A stretch of 64,000 nt of DNA, taken from positions 186,001 to 250,000 of the forward strand of contig NZ_JAKEUO010000004.1 of NCBI RefSeq assembly GCF_022397915.1, given 5' to 3'. The notes beneath the pieces are model-generated. The model did not search any database. It was not told the DNA's origin and saw only the letters and a program-made list of their open reading frames with translations. The DNA is from Vibrio sp. Isolate34 (GTDB lineage: Bacteria; Pseudomonadota; Gammaproteobacteria; Enterobacterales; Vibrionaceae). Made by a program: the position numbers and the translations under genes. Below are positions 1 through 9,823 of this stretch, in pieces; within the stretch, counting starts at the first letter, position 1; every line of letters begins with the position of its first letter.

Positions 1-786
1 AGTAGCCATTTCGACATCAAGTTGCTCGATAAGCTTTCTTAGGCGGCTACGAACCTTAGGGTCACCTGAGATAAGGATTGCGTTAGTACGCTCATCAGCA
101 ACCAATTTAGGTTGAAGGAAGGCAGGCGTGTTCTTTGCATCTGTGGTTTTATTCAATGCATCAACAATGCGCACCATCTCAGCTGCTGAAGCATTCTTTA
201 GCTCAACAACTTCAATTTCTTTGTCACCAGCTTGGTCAACACGCTTGATGATTTCCGCTAAGCGATTTACGACCGCCGCTCGGCCTGTAATAAGGATGAT
301 GTTTGCAGGGTCGTAGTGCACAACGTTACCCGCGCCTGCGTTGTCGTTCAGTTGACGGAGCAGAGGAGAAAGCTCACGAACCGACACATTACGCACCGTC
401 ACAACTCGTGTCACGACGCTGTCGCCGTTGATTGAGTCACGGTCACCAACCACTGGAATTGCCGATGTTTTAGAGTCTTTGGCTTTGATGATCTTCAGAA
501 CACCCGAGTCCATTTCAACGACCGCGTAGCCGTACACCTCTAAAACGTTTAAGAAGAAGCTGTAATATTGCTCTTCATTAAGGACATCGTAGCTACGTAC
601 ATCGATTTTCCCGCGCACCGATGGGTCAACGATAATCGTTTTCTCAAGGTTACGACCAACGATATTAATAAACTCTTGAATATCAGTGCCCTTAAAGCTG
701 GCACTAAAATCACTAGCGATGGCTGCGGGTGTGCAGATTAAGCTTCCTGCCAGTAACCATGCACTTTTCTTAAACCAATGCTTCAC
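1..786 (-). CDS. epsD: Type II secretion secretin GspD/EpsD (N-terminal part; gene runs off the window)
   Basis: Outer-membrane secretin of the type II secretion system. Only the first 262 codons are present and the frame is open to base 1. The start is a GTG at 784-786 preceded by a strong AGGAG site. Residues 1-24 form a signal peptide ending in ...PAAIA. The following sequence (DFSASFKGTDIQEFINIVGRN...) is the N0 domain, then N1/N2 repeats that face the periplasm. The gene starts 41 bp after the end of epsC on the same strand, which matches the conserved order gspC-gspD. The membrane-embedded C-terminal secretin core is outside the window. Confidence 0.95.
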   Translation of the reverse strand, partial: MKHWFKKSAWLLAGSLICTPAAIASDFSASFKGTDIQEFINIVGRNLEKTIIVDPSVRGKIDVRSYDVLNEEQYYSFFLNVLEVYGYAVVEMDSGVLKIIKAKDSKTSAIPVVGDRDSINGDSVVTRVVTVRNVSVRELSPLLRQLNDNAGAGNVVHYDPANIILITGRAAVVNRLAEIIKRVDQAGDKEIEVVELKNASAAEMVRIVDALNKTTDAKNTPAFLQPKLVADERTNAILISGDPKVRSRLRKLIEQLDVEMAT

Positions 787-827
787 GTACTTCTCCTACA
801 CTTTCGTCCTTCTTTAGACGCAAAGTT

Positions 828-1751
828 TTAAAATTCAATAAACACTTCATGTTGTTGCCCGTCTCGCTCAACGACGAGATTTAGCTCTGTCAGCTCTGAG
901 ATGGAACGAAATATGTTGCCCATAGCGGCGGGGTCTGTCAGGTCTTGCCCATTTAACTGAGTGGCAATATCTCCGTTTTGGAGCCCAACAGAGTTAAAAA
1001 GTTCTGAATCTTTGCCAGGGCTCACACGATAACCAATAACACTATCGTCGCGCTTCACCTGAGACAGGCGAACATATTGGAAGATTTGTTGCGGATCTTT
1101 CATTATCTTCGCTTTAATTTCATCCAACTTCTCTTCTGCAGAAGCGGGGTTATTACCTCGAACAGATGAAGAAGCGCGAGGTGGCGCAGGCGCTGATACC
1201 GATAAGCGCCTATACTCAATACCTTCAAGCATCAAGGTTTCATCACGACCTGAATTATCAATAATTACGCGATCTACTAACACGGCTTTGAGCTTAGCTC
1301 TGGTGCCTTCTATCTCTTCGTTAATTCCGTAAGTTGCTTGCGTGCCGCGATTAGCAATCACCGCTAAACTTAATTTGGGGTTCGAACTGGCAACTGCGCC
1401 CACCAACACCAGATTCAATCGTGTTTTTGGTGCATCTTGGATCACTTGTTGCTCAACCACTGGAGCCGTAGTTGGGTTATAGGCACCAAAAAGGTTGCTC
1501 TTCTGCAAAGATGAGATATCAAGGGTCGATTGTGGAGCAGAAGACGATGAAGCGGTTGCTTTCCAAGGCACGACTGTTTGCTCGGCAGGTTCGATAAACC
1601 ATGCAAGCTGTCCTAAAATCCATGCAGAAGCTGCAATCAACACACAACACGTAGCTAGGCTCAGTTTCTGCTGAAGTACAAATCCATTCTCTAATAAGCG
1701 GCTCAACACAGGAGAATTCCCTACGCTATTTTTGAGCTCTAAAAAGTTCAC
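828..1751 (-). CDS. epsC: Type II secretion protein GspC/EpsC
   Basis: Inner-membrane protein that couples the T2SS inner platform to the secretin. The 307 residues show a short cytoplasmic N-terminus, one membrane segment at about residues 32-52, a proline/serine-rich linker, a homology region at about 90-190 (LNLVLVGAV...) and a C-terminal PDZ domain at about 205-305. It is the first gene of the eps operon, followed by epsD. The 288 bp upstream, shared with divergent hslR, should carry the operon promoter, but I could not assign -35/-10 boxes with confidence. Confidence 0.95.
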   Translation of the reverse strand: MNFLELKNSVGNSPVLSRLLENGFVLQQKLSLATCCVLIAASAWILGQLAWFIEPAEQTVVPWKATASSSSAPQSTLDISSLQKSNLFGAYNPTTAPVVEQQVIQDAPKTRLNLVLVGAVASSNPKLSLAVIANRGTQATYGINEEIEGTRAKLKAVLVDRVIIDNSGRDETLMLEGIEYRRLSVSAPAPPRASSSVRGNNPASAEEKLDEIKAKIMKDPQQIFQYVRLSQVKRDDSVIGYRVSPGKDSELFNSVGLQNGDIATQLNGQDLTDPAAMGNIFRSISELTELNLVVERDGQQHEVFIEF

Positions 1752-2039
1752 TTTCCTTGCCCCTTTTCATGACGACAAACGCTGCAAATCATTAAACTTT
1801 CAGCTTTTTTATTCATTCGTTCGATACCGAGCTTATTTAAGCATAAGATCCTGAACTATATCATAGCAAATCGATAAATCGGCATAACATGGCTATTTTG
1901 TAATATGACTTGAAAAAAATGCCAACCGCCTCCACTTAAAGCTTCTACTTAATGTGATAAGCATCATCAAAAACATGTTGCGCACTGTTCATTACAGTTA
2001 AACCGCATTCATTTCTCACTTAATAAGGCACAGCCCTAT

Positions 2040-2426
2040 ATGAAAACTTCTAATGAAGCTGTCAGACTCGATAAATGGTTGTGGGCAGCTCGTTTTTACA
2101 AAACCCGGTCAATTGCTCGTAACATGGTCGATGGTGGCAAAGTCCACTATAATGGTCAGCGCAGCAAGCCAAGTAAAATTGTCGAACTTGGGGCAGTGAT
2201 TACACTGCGCCAAGGTAATGAAGAAAAGACGGTGACTATCGAGAAAATCTCTGCCCATCGCGGTGGAGCTCCGATCGCTCAAACCCTCTATGAAGAAACC
2301 ACCGAGAGCTTGGCAAAGAGAGAAGAGTTTGCCAAACAGCGCAAACTGAATGCTCATAACCCAGCTCCAGAGCGTCGCCCTGATAAGAAGCAACGTCGTG
2401 ACATCATCAAGTTCAAGCATCAATAA
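2040..2426 (+). CDS. hslR: Ribosome-associated heat shock protein Hsp15
   Basis: Small RNA-binding protein that in E. coli binds 50S subunits carrying stalled peptidyl-tRNA and helps recycle them. The 128 residues hold an S4 RNA-binding domain near the N-terminus (RLDKWLWAARFYKTRS...GGKVHYNG), then a very basic tail (RPDKKQRRDIIKFKHQ), as expected for the family (E. coli about 133 residues). It sits 18 bp upstream of hslO, the usual hslR-hslO pairing, so co-transcription is likely. Confidence 0.95.
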   Translation: MKTSNEAVRLDKWLWAARFYKTRSIARNMVDGGKVHYNGQRSKPSKIVELGAVITLRQGNEEKTVTIEKISAHRGGAPIAQTLYEETTESLAKREEFAKQRKLNAHNPAPERRPDKKQRRDIIKFKHQ

Positions 2427-2444
2427 GCTAGAAGGAATAGCCAA

Positions 2445-3338
2445 ATGGCAGACCCAATGTCTACAAGTAATGTTCTAAATCGCTACCTATTTGAAGATCT
2501 ATCAGTACGTGGTGAATTGGTACAGATGGATGAAGCGTACCAACAGATTATTTCTAGCAAGGAATACCCAACACCCGTGCAAAAACTACTGGGTGAGCTA
2601 TTGGTTTCAACAACGCTACTAACGGCGACACTAAAGTTTGAAGGTTCGATCACTATGCAATTGCAAGGTGACGGCCCAGTATCTCTCGCAGTTATTAATG
2701 GCGATCACGATCAAAAAATCCGTGGTGTTGCTCGCTTTGAAGGCGATATCGCTGACGACGCTGGTCTGCACGACCTTATGGGTAAAGGCCACCTAGTGAT
2801 CACTATCGATCCTAAGCAAGGTGAGCGTTACCAAGGTATCGTAGGTCTTGAAGGCGACACGCTTGCACAAGTGCTTGAAGGTTACTTCGCTAACTCTGAG
2901 CAGCTTAAGACTCGTCTATGGCTACGTACTGGCGAGCACGAAGGCAAAGCGCACGCTGCTGGTATGTTGCTGCAAGTTATGCCTGACGGCACAGGCACAC
3001 CAGACGACTTCGAGCACCTAGAGCAACTAACAGACACAGTGAAAAACGAAGAGCTTTTCACTCTAGAAGCGAACGAACTGCTTTACCGTTTGTACAACCA
3101 AGAGAAAGTACAGCTGTTCACACCGCAACCGGTTGAGTTCTTCTGTGGTTGTTCTCGTGATCGCAGCGCGGCGGCTATCATTACCGTTGCTCAAGAAGAG
3201 ATCTACGACATCCTAAGCACAGAAGGGAGCGTTGCTCTGCACTGTGATTACTGTGGCACAAACTACTCGTTCGACAAGAACGATGTTGATGCTTTGTACG
3301 CAGAAGCAGCAGATAAAGGCAGCAATACGGTTCATTAA
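2445..3338 (+). CDS. hslO: Redox-regulated chaperone Hsp33
   Basis: Cytoplasmic holdase activated by oxidation and unfolding of its zinc site. The four zinc-binding cysteines are visible at C234, C236, C267 and C270 (CxC...CxxC), and the N-terminal domain opens with the typical [22 protein letters not shown] region. Its 297 residues match family length. The ATG is preceded by AAGGAA at good spacing. It follows hslR and is closed by a terminator at 3371-3401. In enterobacteria this pair belongs to the heat-shock regulon; I did not find a clear sigma-32 promoter. Confidence 0.96.
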   Translation: MADPMSTSNVLNRYLFEDLSVRGELVQMDEAYQQIISSKEYPTPVQKLLGELLVSTTLLTATLKFEGSITMQLQGDGPVSLAVINGDHDQKIRGVARFEGDIADDAGLHDLMGKGHLVITIDPKQGERYQGIVGLEGDTLAQVLEGYFANSEQLKTRLWLRTGEHEGKAHAAGMLLQVMPDGTGTPDDFEHLEQLTDTVKNEELFTLEANELLYRLYNQEKVQLFTPQPVEFFCGCSRDRSAAAIITVAQEEIYDILSTEGSVALHCDYCGTNYSFDKNDVDALYAEAADKGSNTVH

Positions 3339-3370
3339 TTTACGGCGTACCAAAAACACGTAATTTACCC

Positions 3371-3401
3371 CAAAAAGGTCAGCACTCAGCTGGCCTTTTT
3401 T
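3371..3401 (+). terminator. Rho-independent terminator after hslR-hslO
   Basis: Hairpin GGTCAGC / GCTGGCC with a five-base loop, followed by six T residues. An A-run on the other side could make it work in both directions. Confidence 0.8.
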
Positions 3402-3675
3402 GTGATCAAAATAGCGCAAAGTCCTTAACATTTCGTAATAAAATCACCGCTTAATTTTAATCAATTAATAATGTTCTCGCCCCTAGCGCAAAGGTTTGCG
3501 TACAGGATAGACTAGTTGGGCCAATATGTGACGAGACGCTTAAAACCCCAAGGTTAATATGGATATTTTTTGAGCTGTATCCCTGTTTCCCCCGAGTCTC
3601 GTTGCTAGCATGGTGAGCAGATAACAATAAAAAATTAATACAAAATCCCTACAAAATATCCTACAAGGAGCACCT
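3402..3675 (+). other. Long non-coding leader/promoter region upstream of pckA
   Basis: This gene-free stretch lies upstream of pckA. It contains a widely spaced perfect 7-bp inverted repeat (ACGAGAC at 3531-3537 and GTCTCGT at 3596-3602) enclosing C-rich and G-containing tracts, which could fold as a closed multi-branch element if transcribed. A TGTGACGAGACG sequence near 3527 resembles one half of a CRP site but lacks the second half. No ORF was seen. Confidence 0.4.
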
Positions 3676-5301
3676 ATGACCGTTATGGAACATACTAAGG
3701 CTGCACAAATTGATCTAACTAAGCACGGACTGACTGGCGTTACTGAAGTTCTTCGTAATCCTAGCTACGAGCAGTTATTCGTTGAAGAAACACTGCCAGG
3801 TTTGGAAGGCTACGAAAAAGGCGTAGTAACGGAACTAGGCTCTGTTGCGGTTGACACTGGTATCTTTACTGGCCGCTCACCAAAAGATAAGTACATTGTT
3901 AAAGATGACACGACCCGCGATACCATGTGGTGGTCAGATCAAGGCAAAAATGACAACAAACCGATTACAACTGAAGTATGGAATGAGCTGAAAGAGCTTG
4001 TGACAACTCAGCTATCTGGCAAGCGCCTGTTTGTCATTGACGGTTATTGTGGTGCTAACCCAGATACGCGCTTAAGCGTGCGTATTATCACTGAAGTAGC
4101 GTGGCAAGCGCACTTCGTTAAGAACATGTTCATTCGTCCAACTGACGAAGAACTAGCAACGTTCGAACCTGATTTCGTGGTAATGAACGGTGCTAAAACA
4201 ACCAACCCTAACTGGGAAAAACAGGGTCTAAACTCTGAAAACTTCGTTGCTTTCAACCTAACAGAGCGTGTTCAAATCATCGGTGGTACATGGTACGGCG
4301 GTGAGATGAAGAAAGGCATGTTCGCAATGATGAACTACCTACTGCCTCTGCAAGGCATCGCTTCAATGCACTGTAGTGCAAACGTCGGCGAGAAAGGCGA
4401 TGTAGCCATCTTCTTCGGCCTATCGGGTACAGGTAAAACAACCTTATCTACCGATCCTAAGCGTGAGCTAATCGGTGATGATGAGCACGGTTGGGACGAC
4501 GACGGTATCTTCAACTTTGAAGGTGGCTGTTACGCGAAGACCATTCGTCTATCTAAAGAAGCAGAACCAGAAATCTACAATGCTATCCGTCGTGATGCAC
4601 TGCTAGAAAACGTAACGGTTCGTGGCGATGGCTCTATTGATTTTGATGACGGTTCTAAAACAGAAAACACTCGTGTTTCTTACCCGATTCACCACATCGA
4701 CAACATCGTTAAGCCAGTATCAAAAGCAGGTCACGCTCAAAAGGTTATCTTCCTGACTGCTGATGCATTTGGTGTGCTACCACCCGTTTCTAAGCTGACT
4801 CCAGAGCAAACGAAGTACCACTTCCTATCTGGCTTCACAGCGAAACTAGCCGGTACAGAGCGTGGTATTACTGAACCAACGCCAACGTTCTCTGCGGCAT
4901 TTGGTGCGGCGTTCCTTACTCTTCACCCAACTCAGTACGCAGAAGTACTTGTGAAGCGCATGGAAGCAGCTGGCGCTGAAGCTTACCTAGTAAACACAGG
5001 TTGGAACGGCACTGGCAAACGTATCTCTATCCAAGATACGCGTGGCATCATCGACGCAATCCTAGATGGCTCTATCGACAAGGCTGATACTAAGGTTATC
5101 CCTATGTTCAACCTAGAAGTGCCACTAGCGCTACACGGCGTTGACCCAGCGATCCTTGACCCACGCGACACGTACACTGACCCACTACAATGGGAAAGCA
5201 AAGCGAAAGATCTAGCAGAACGCTTCATCAACAACTTTGACAAGTACACAGACAACGCTGAAGGTAAGTCACTGGTTGCAGCGGGTCCTCAACTGGACTA
5301 A
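3676..5301 (+). CDS. pckA: Phosphoenolpyruvate carboxykinase (ATP)
   Basis: Converts oxaloacetate plus ATP to phosphoenolpyruvate and CO2, the entry step of gluconeogenesis. The 541 residues match the ATP-dependent family. Visible signatures are the P-loop GLSGTGKTT at about residues 248-256, the metal-binding stretch [11 protein letters not shown] with the following GGCYAK, and the N-terminal FTGRSPKDK substrate loop. The ATG has an AAGGAG site 7 bases upstream. It is a single-gene unit with a strong terminator. Codon use looks highly biased, as for an abundant enzyme. Confidence 0.98.
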   Translation: MTVMEHTKAAQIDLTKHGLTGVTEVLRNPSYEQLFVEETLPGLEGYEKGVVTELGSVAVDTGIFTGRSPKDKYIVKDDTTRDTMWWSDQGKNDNKPITTEVWNELKELVTTQLSGKRLFVIDGYCGANPDTRLSVRIITEVAWQAHFVKNMFIRPTDEELATFEPDFVVMNGAKTTNPNWEKQGLNSENFVAFNLTERVQIIGGTWYGGEMKKGMFAMMNYLLPLQGIASMHCSANVGEKGDVAIFFGLSGTGKTTLSTDPKRELIGDDEHGWDDDGIFNFEGGCYAKTIRLSKEAEPEIYNAIRRDALLENVTVRGDGSIDFDDGSKTENTRVSYPIHHIDNIVKPVSKAGHAQKVIFLTADAFGVLPPVSKLTPEQTKYHFLSGFTAKLAGTERGITEPTPTFSAAFGAAFLTLHPTQYAEVLVKRMEAAGAEAYLVNTGWNGTGKRISIQDTRGIIDAILDGSIDKADTKVIPMFNLEVPLALHGVDPAILDPRDTYTDPLQWESKAKDLAERFINNFDKYTDNAEGKSLVAAGPQLD

Positions 5302-5364
5302 GCCAACCATCTGCTCGGGCTTAGCCAAAAGCGAATGCCCAATTTAAAATGATATTTTTGTAGC

Positions 5365-5390
5365 AAGCCCCTCTTTTGAGGGGCTTTTTT
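5365..5390 (+). terminator. Rho-independent terminator of pckA
   Basis: AAGCCCCTC / GAGGGGCTT hairpin with a short loop and a run of six T. Confidence 0.9.
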
Positions 5391-5455
5391 GTTGATGCTT
5401 GACCCTTTTTGTTCCACTCTGTTTTAAGACTATTGAGATTTAAGGCTTTCAGGGA

Positions 5456-7426
5456 ATGAAAAAGGTATTCATGATGTTCGGCATTGTGTTGGCTATCGCC
5501 GTTGCGATTATCGCAGCGTTGCTATTAAGCCTACAAACTCAATACCGCGCCGATGTTGCTAACTTTTTTATTAAACATACGATTGAACAACCTGTGCTCA
5601 TTGAAGATGTTGAGTATCAGGCGCCTTATCACATCACCTTGATGGGCATCACCCAAAGCCAATCTGAAAAACACTCCCCTCTGTATATCGACAAGATCGA
5701 TATCTGGTTCAGTCCAGACTCTGTTCTTGAAGCTAAGCTGGTTTTGGACTCTGTATTGATCAGCGGGCTACAGTTAGAAGCCGACGATCTAGACACATTC
5801 AAACAGTTATTCACTCGACCAAACCTCAAGCTCCGCCAGCTAGCCATCAATAATCTAGATTTCTCAACTCCAGACTTTAATGCACGAGGCATTGACCTTC
5901 AGATCGCCGAACCCGTGTGGGATAACCAAAACTCACTGCTGCCTTATGGCAAAACCCAACTTTCAGCCTCGCAGTTATATTGGCAAGGCGAAGCCTTCGA
6001 TAACCTGTTGATTGACCTAGACCTAAAGCCAAGTGACAGCACCCTTTATGGCGCTTCGTTTGATTGGCGTGGTGCCAAAATTTCTGGGCAAGCAGAGCAG
6101 TATCAGCAAGGTTGGTCATTGGTGAATGTGACGATTGATGGTTTGCGATTAAATGAAGAACAAACTCAAAGTCTATTGAACAAAGAATGGGGTGTGGCAG
6201 GTATTCAGATCAACCACATCAACAGCTTAGATATTCTGCGTAGCGACATAGAGTGGAAAGATGGTCACCTTGCAGCCTTTGATGCCTCACTAGAAAATAT
6301 CCAATTGCCTTTTGAACTGTGGAAGCAACAAAAAGCCATTTTCTCTCTGCAAGCTGAAGGCGTCACCTTGGACAATGATCAATTCATCGACCCAAGCCTC
6401 AAGCTGAACCTAGAGTCCAAACAAATTCTGATTGAAGACTTCTATACACAATTCCTGCAAGGCAGTATTCAATTAAATGGCAAAGTTACCCCTGACGCCA
6501 TTGATTTGGCACAGCTTGATATTCAAGGCATCAAATGGATTACCGAAGACCAAGATAATCACCAACCCGCCGCACGCTTAATACCTTGGCTTACAGAGCT
6601 TCAACAAGCCTCAATAGACCAACTTAATGTAGAACGCACCCAACTCATCCAGCTTGCAGATAAACCTTACTGGCAGGTATCAGGGCTGCATGTCGAAGGG
6701 CACCAAGTTCAACTGCTGCAAGATAGAAAGCTAGGTTTATGGCAAGGCAAATTGATGGCCAGCGCCAACGATGCCAGCTACCAAAGTATCCTCAGCGCTC
6801 AACCGGTGGTTGAAATGAATAGCGAACAAGGAAAGTGGACGCTGACACGCCTGTTTATGCCATTAAAGAATGGTTATGTTGAAGCCAATGCAACACTCGA
6901 CTTTAACCAAATCAGCAAGCCGTGGAGTATAGATATATCTGCCGATGGCTTGCCTATCTCGCCAATGCTACAACAACTGGAATTACCGCTTGATGCAACC
7001 GGTTATGGCGAATTCGAACTTCAAGCAGCCGGTTTGTATGGTGATTCACTGATGCTTGGCTATTCAACCACAGGTCAACTCACTGGTAGCGTTCGCCAAG
7101 GCGTGATGACCTTTAACGACACGCTTTCTGAAACCTCAACCGATAACGTCTTCGAGATCCCAGAGCTCAATGCGAATTTTGACCGTGGCCGTTTCACACT
7201 CGAACCAATGCACATTATTGGTGCATCCGCGGCTGAAGAAGGTTCGCAAAGGGTTCAAACGTTAAATGGTGAGGTAACGGGAGAGCTCGACTTATTAAAA
7301 ACCGAACTACACACGCTTTCTATTACTCTGTCAGACCCATGCCATAAAATCTCAGGAAAGCTCGACCAGGCCGAATATTCAGAGATTAATGACTGCCTAC
7401 AAAAAAGCGCCACTCACGAGGAGTAG
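5456..7426 (+). CDS. AsmA-family envelope protein
   Basis: A 656-residue protein with one N-terminal membrane anchor (about residues 5-26) and a long, beta-rich periplasmic region typical of the AsmA group, now known in E. coli as bridge-like proteins involved in phospholipid transport to the outer membrane. Supporting signs are the early IKHTIEQPVLIEDVEYQAPYH segment, repeated 'leucine-x-isoleucine' amphipathic strands, and a C-terminal region with GxVTGELDLLKTELHTL. The precise paralogue cannot be assigned by eye. It stands alone, and its last codons overlap an oppositely oriented terminator at 7401-7432. Confidence 0.75.
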   Translation: MKKVFMMFGIVLAIAVAIIAALLLSLQTQYRADVANFFIKHTIEQPVLIEDVEYQAPYHITLMGITQSQSEKHSPLYIDKIDIWFSPDSVLEAKLVLDSVLISGLQLEADDLDTFKQLFTRPNLKLRQLAINNLDFSTPDFNARGIDLQIAEPVWDNQNSLLPYGKTQLSASQLYWQGEAFDNLLIDLDLKPSDSTLYGASFDWRGAKISGQAEQYQQGWSLVNVTIDGLRLNEEQTQSLLNKEWGVAGIQINHINSLDILRSDIEWKDGHLAAFDASLENIQLPFELWKQQKAIFSLQAEGVTLDNDQFIDPSLKLNLESKQILIEDFYTQFLQGSIQLNGKVTPDAIDLAQLDIQGIKWITEDQDNHQPAARLIPWLTELQQASIDQLNVERTQLIQLADKPYWQVSGLHVEGHQVQLLQDRKLGLWQGKLMASANDASYQSILSAQPVVEMNSEQGKWTLTRLFMPLKNGYVEANATLDFNQISKPWSIDISADGLPISPMLQQLELPLDATGYGEFELQAAGLYGDSLMLGYSTTGQLTGSVRQGVMTFNDTLSETSTDNVFEIPELNANFDRGRFTLEPMHIIGASAAEEGSQRVQTLNGEVTGELDLLKTELHTLSITLSDPCHKISGKLDQAEYSEINDCLQKSATHEE

Positions 7427-7432
7427 CGCTTT
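7401..7432 (-). terminator. Rho-independent terminator of the yihY-dtd-yiiD transcript
   Basis: On the minus strand the stem AAGCGCTACTC / GAGTGGCGCTT is followed by six T residues. It lies about 50 bp beyond the yiiD-like stop codon and is embedded in the last codons of the convergent asmA-like gene. Confidence 0.75.
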
Positions 7433-7481
7433 CAATCAATAACTCAATCTACAAGCAATCGTTCATCAGGCAATAGTAACG

Positions 7482-8417
7482 TTATTCACTCACCTTACTA
7501 TCAGTCGATAGTATTTTCTTGTAGTCAGGGATCAGCATATAGGTTCCGGTAAACTCTACCGCTTCCACATCGCCACTATGAATGGTCACGTGAATAATAA
7601 TACGAGCCTTCCTTCCTGACGCCAGGCGGTCCAAGTCACCACTGATACCGTCTAAAGAAGTAGAGGCGACAGGGTTTTGCTCGACCGGATGGCGATAACG
7701 AATATTACTGTCTGCGAGAACGATATCGCCGGTTAGGCCGCGCTCTTTCATCAGTAGCCATGTCATACCCCAGCCCGTTAAGGTTGCCAACGTAAAAGCT
7801 GAACCTGCAAACATGGTGTTGTGTGGGTTCAGGTTTGGATTCAGTTGAGCACTACACTCAAATTGGTAACCCGTGTATTGGTTAATCTTGATGCCCATCT
7901 TGTCGCTGATAGGGATCTGATGCTCCCAGCGCTGCTGCAGCTCATTACACCATTCAGGTTTGCGCAGTACGTCTGCCATTGGGTCAAGATGCTTAACCAT
8001 CTGTTGGTGACGCACAGGGCCGCGTTGGTCATTAATCTCACCACGACGTTCAAAATCATTCTTCTCGTAGAATGAGATCGCATCTTCGCGTGCATTACAC
8101 ACTAAGCGCTTGGCACCTTCTTGGCGAGCCAGTGACTCTAGCGCGACCAAAATCAGTGAGCCCATGCCTTTGCTGCGACGAGAGTTCTTAACCGCCATGT
8201 AGCGGATCTGACCTTCGAGATCGGGAGTAATATAAAGACGGCCGATCGCCATCGGGCGACCTCGACCATCGACAATCATGCGATGGTGACTCATGCCATC
8301 ATATTCATCACGCTCGGAACCTACAGGCATTCGCCATGGCTCGCGCAACATCTGCCAGCGAAAATGGTAGTACTTGTTCAGTTGATTTTCGGTGGTTGGA
8401 GTTATGAGTTTAAACAT
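7482..8417 (-). CDS. GNAT acetyltransferase / hot-dog thioesterase-like fusion (YiiD family)
   Basis: A two-domain protein of 311 residues. Residues 1 to about 145 form a GNAT acetyltransferase domain (acetyl-CoA loop RRSKGMGS, then NAREDAISFYEKNDF). Residues about 165-305 form a YiiD_C hot-dog domain (MFAGSAFTLATLTGWGM...GDIVLADSNIRYRHPV). The E. coli homologue YiiD (also called FabY, and to my recollection MadA) has been linked to malonyl-ACP decarboxylation and initiation of fatty-acid synthesis; that role here is inferred. It lies 16 bp downstream of dtd in a three-gene minus-strand operon. Confidence 0.85.
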   Translation of the reverse strand: MFKLITPTTENQLNKYYHFRWQMLREPWRMPVGSERDEYDGMSHHRMIVDGRGRPMAIGRLYITPDLEGQIRYMAVKNSRRSKGMGSLILVALESLARQEGAKRLVCNAREDAISFYEKNDFERRGEINDQRGPVRHQQMVKHLDPMADVLRKPEWCNELQQRWEHQIPISDKMGIKINQYTGYQFECSAQLNPNLNPHNTMFAGSAFTLATLTGWGMTWLLMKERGLTGDIVLADSNIRYRHPVEQNPVASTSLDGISGDLDRLASGRKARIIIHVTIHSGDVEAVEFTGTYMLIPDYKKILSTDSKVSE

Positions 8418-8433
8418 GCTTATTCCTTTAAGC

Positions 8434-8868
8434 CTAAACCTGCAGCCAGAATGTTACTGGGCCATCATTGACCAATGACACTTTCATGTCGGCTGCGAAT
8501 CGGCCACGTTCCGTTGGCAACACTGATTCACATTGGTCAGAGAAATAGTTGTAAAGACGTTCTGCATCTTCTGGGTGAGCGCCGCGAGAAAAGCCTGCTC
8601 GAGTGCCTTTCTTGGTATCGGCCGGCAGAGTGAATTGAGATACCACAAGTACCTTACCTTCGACCTGCTTCACGTTGAGGTTCATTTTATCGTCTTCATC
8701 TCCAAAGACACGATAAGTGGTCACTCGTTCCATCAAACGTTTAGCTTTGGCTTCGTCGTCACCTTTTTCTACGCCTAAAAGAACTAATAAGCCTTGCTCA
8801 ATCTCACCAACTACTTCGCCATCAACACGGACGGCAGCTTCACTTACTCTCTGGATCAGTGCTATCAC
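8434..8868 (-). CDS. dtd: D-aminoacyl-tRNA deacylase
   Basis: Removes D-amino acids mischarged on tRNA, in the cytoplasm. The family motifs SQFTLPAD and the C-terminal [11 protein letters not shown] (cross-subunit Gly-Pro site) are both intact. I place the start at a GTG at 8866-8868, preceded by AAGGAA and giving the normal 144 residues ([16 protein letters not shown]). A longer open frame reaches 8949, but its extra 27 residues are not family-like and overlap yihY coding sequence. The start lies 29 bp inside the 3' end of yihY, which suggests translational coupling. Confidence 0.95.
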   Translation of the reverse strand: MIALIQRVSEAAVRVDGEVVGEIEQGLLVLLGVEKGDDEAKAKRLMERVTTYRVFGDEDDKMNLNVKQVEGKVLVVSQFTLPADTKKGTRAGFSRGAHPEDAERLYNYFSDQCESVLPTERGRFAADMKVSLVNDGPVTFWLQV

Positions 8869-9781
8869 TGTTGTTTCCTTGCTCTGTGATTTTGTCGTTA
8901 TCCGAAGAGTGTACCATTTCTTGCGTGTCACTCCACTGTTCCTGCTCACCGAGCGCTGCCGTCACCTCAGCACCAACCAACACGATCAACCAACACAAAT
9001 ACACCCAGACGAAAAGAATCGGAATCGCCGCTAATGCGCCATAAATCAACTGGTAAGAAGGGAATTGAGTAATGTAGGCTGCAAAACCTTTCTTACTGAG
9101 TTCAAACAGTAGAGCCGCAACCAGAGAGCCTGCCGCTGCGTGAGAAAAATGTATCTTTTTGTTGGGAACCAACAGATACAAACCAAAGAACGCAAAGAAA
9201 GAGAGAATCAAAGGAAGCTTCCGAATGACCGTATTAAATGCATCAGAGACAATATCATGTTGCAACAAACTTAAGGAAGTAACATAAGAGGTGACGGCAA
9301 TACTCGCCCCCACCAAAATAGGCCCGAGCGTGAGCACCATCCAGTACATGGAAAAAGACAACACCGCACGTCGCTTTTCCGTTACTCGCCAGATGTAGTT
9401 TAGGTTCTTATCAATATTCGAGATCAGCATCAGTGCAGCAACGAATAAGAACACACTACCGACCGCCGTCATCTTGCCCGTGTTAGCCACAAACTCGAGC
9501 AAGGCACCATGCACCGCATCCCCTGACGCTGGAACAAAGTTGGTAATAACGAAGTTTTGAATCACGATGCCGACATCAGCAAAGATGGAGAATGACGATA
9601 AAATAGAGAGCAGAACCGTCAACATCGGTACGATCGAGAGCAAAGTAATGTACGCCAAGTAACCCGCATTCACGTTGACTCTATCATGCGTCATTCGCGC
9701 CAAAAGATAGCGGGAAAAATGAATGCTGAGTGTGCCGACCTTTTTTATCTTCAACTTGTAACTCCCTTGTAACTCGTTCAT
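8840..9781 (-). CDS. yihY: YihY/BrkB-family inner membrane protein
   Basis: A 313-residue integral membrane protein with about six hydrophobic segments (near residues 40-65, 100-120, 140-165, 185-210, 215-235 and 245-270) and the conserved early motif [23 protein letters not shown]. This is the YihY family, once annotated as ribonuclease BN or BrkB; no enzymatic role is established. The tail after residue 275 is polar and poorly conserved ([18 protein letters not shown]...). It is first in a minus-strand operon with dtd and the YiiD-like gene, the order I recall from gammaproteobacteria. Confidence 0.9.
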   Translation of the reverse strand: MNELQGSYKLKIKKVGTLSIHFSRYLLARMTHDRVNVNAGYLAYITLLSIVPMLTVLLSILSSFSIFADVGIVIQNFVITNFVPASGDAVHGALLEFVANTGKMTAVGSVFLFVAALMLISNIDKNLNYIWRVTEKRRAVLSFSMYWMVLTLGPILVGASIAVTSYVTSLSLLQHDIVSDAFNTVIRKLPLILSFFAFFGLYLLVPNKKIHFSHAAAGSLVAALLFELSKKGFAAYITQFPSYQLIYGALAAIPILFVWVYLCWLIVLVGAEVTAALGEQEQWSDTQEMVHSSDNDKITEQGNNSDSTDPESK

Positions 9782-9823
9782 AGTCCTAATTAATGTTCCG
9801 TCACTTAACTATAGGAAACTAGG

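Noticed and set aside
2109..2444. 111-codon open frame antisense to hslR
   Set aside because: It overlaps nearly all of hslR, whose S4 domain is unmistakable.
3526..3542. CRP site upstream of pckA
   Set aside because: Only one half (TGTGA) is present; the partner TCACA at the right spacing is missing.
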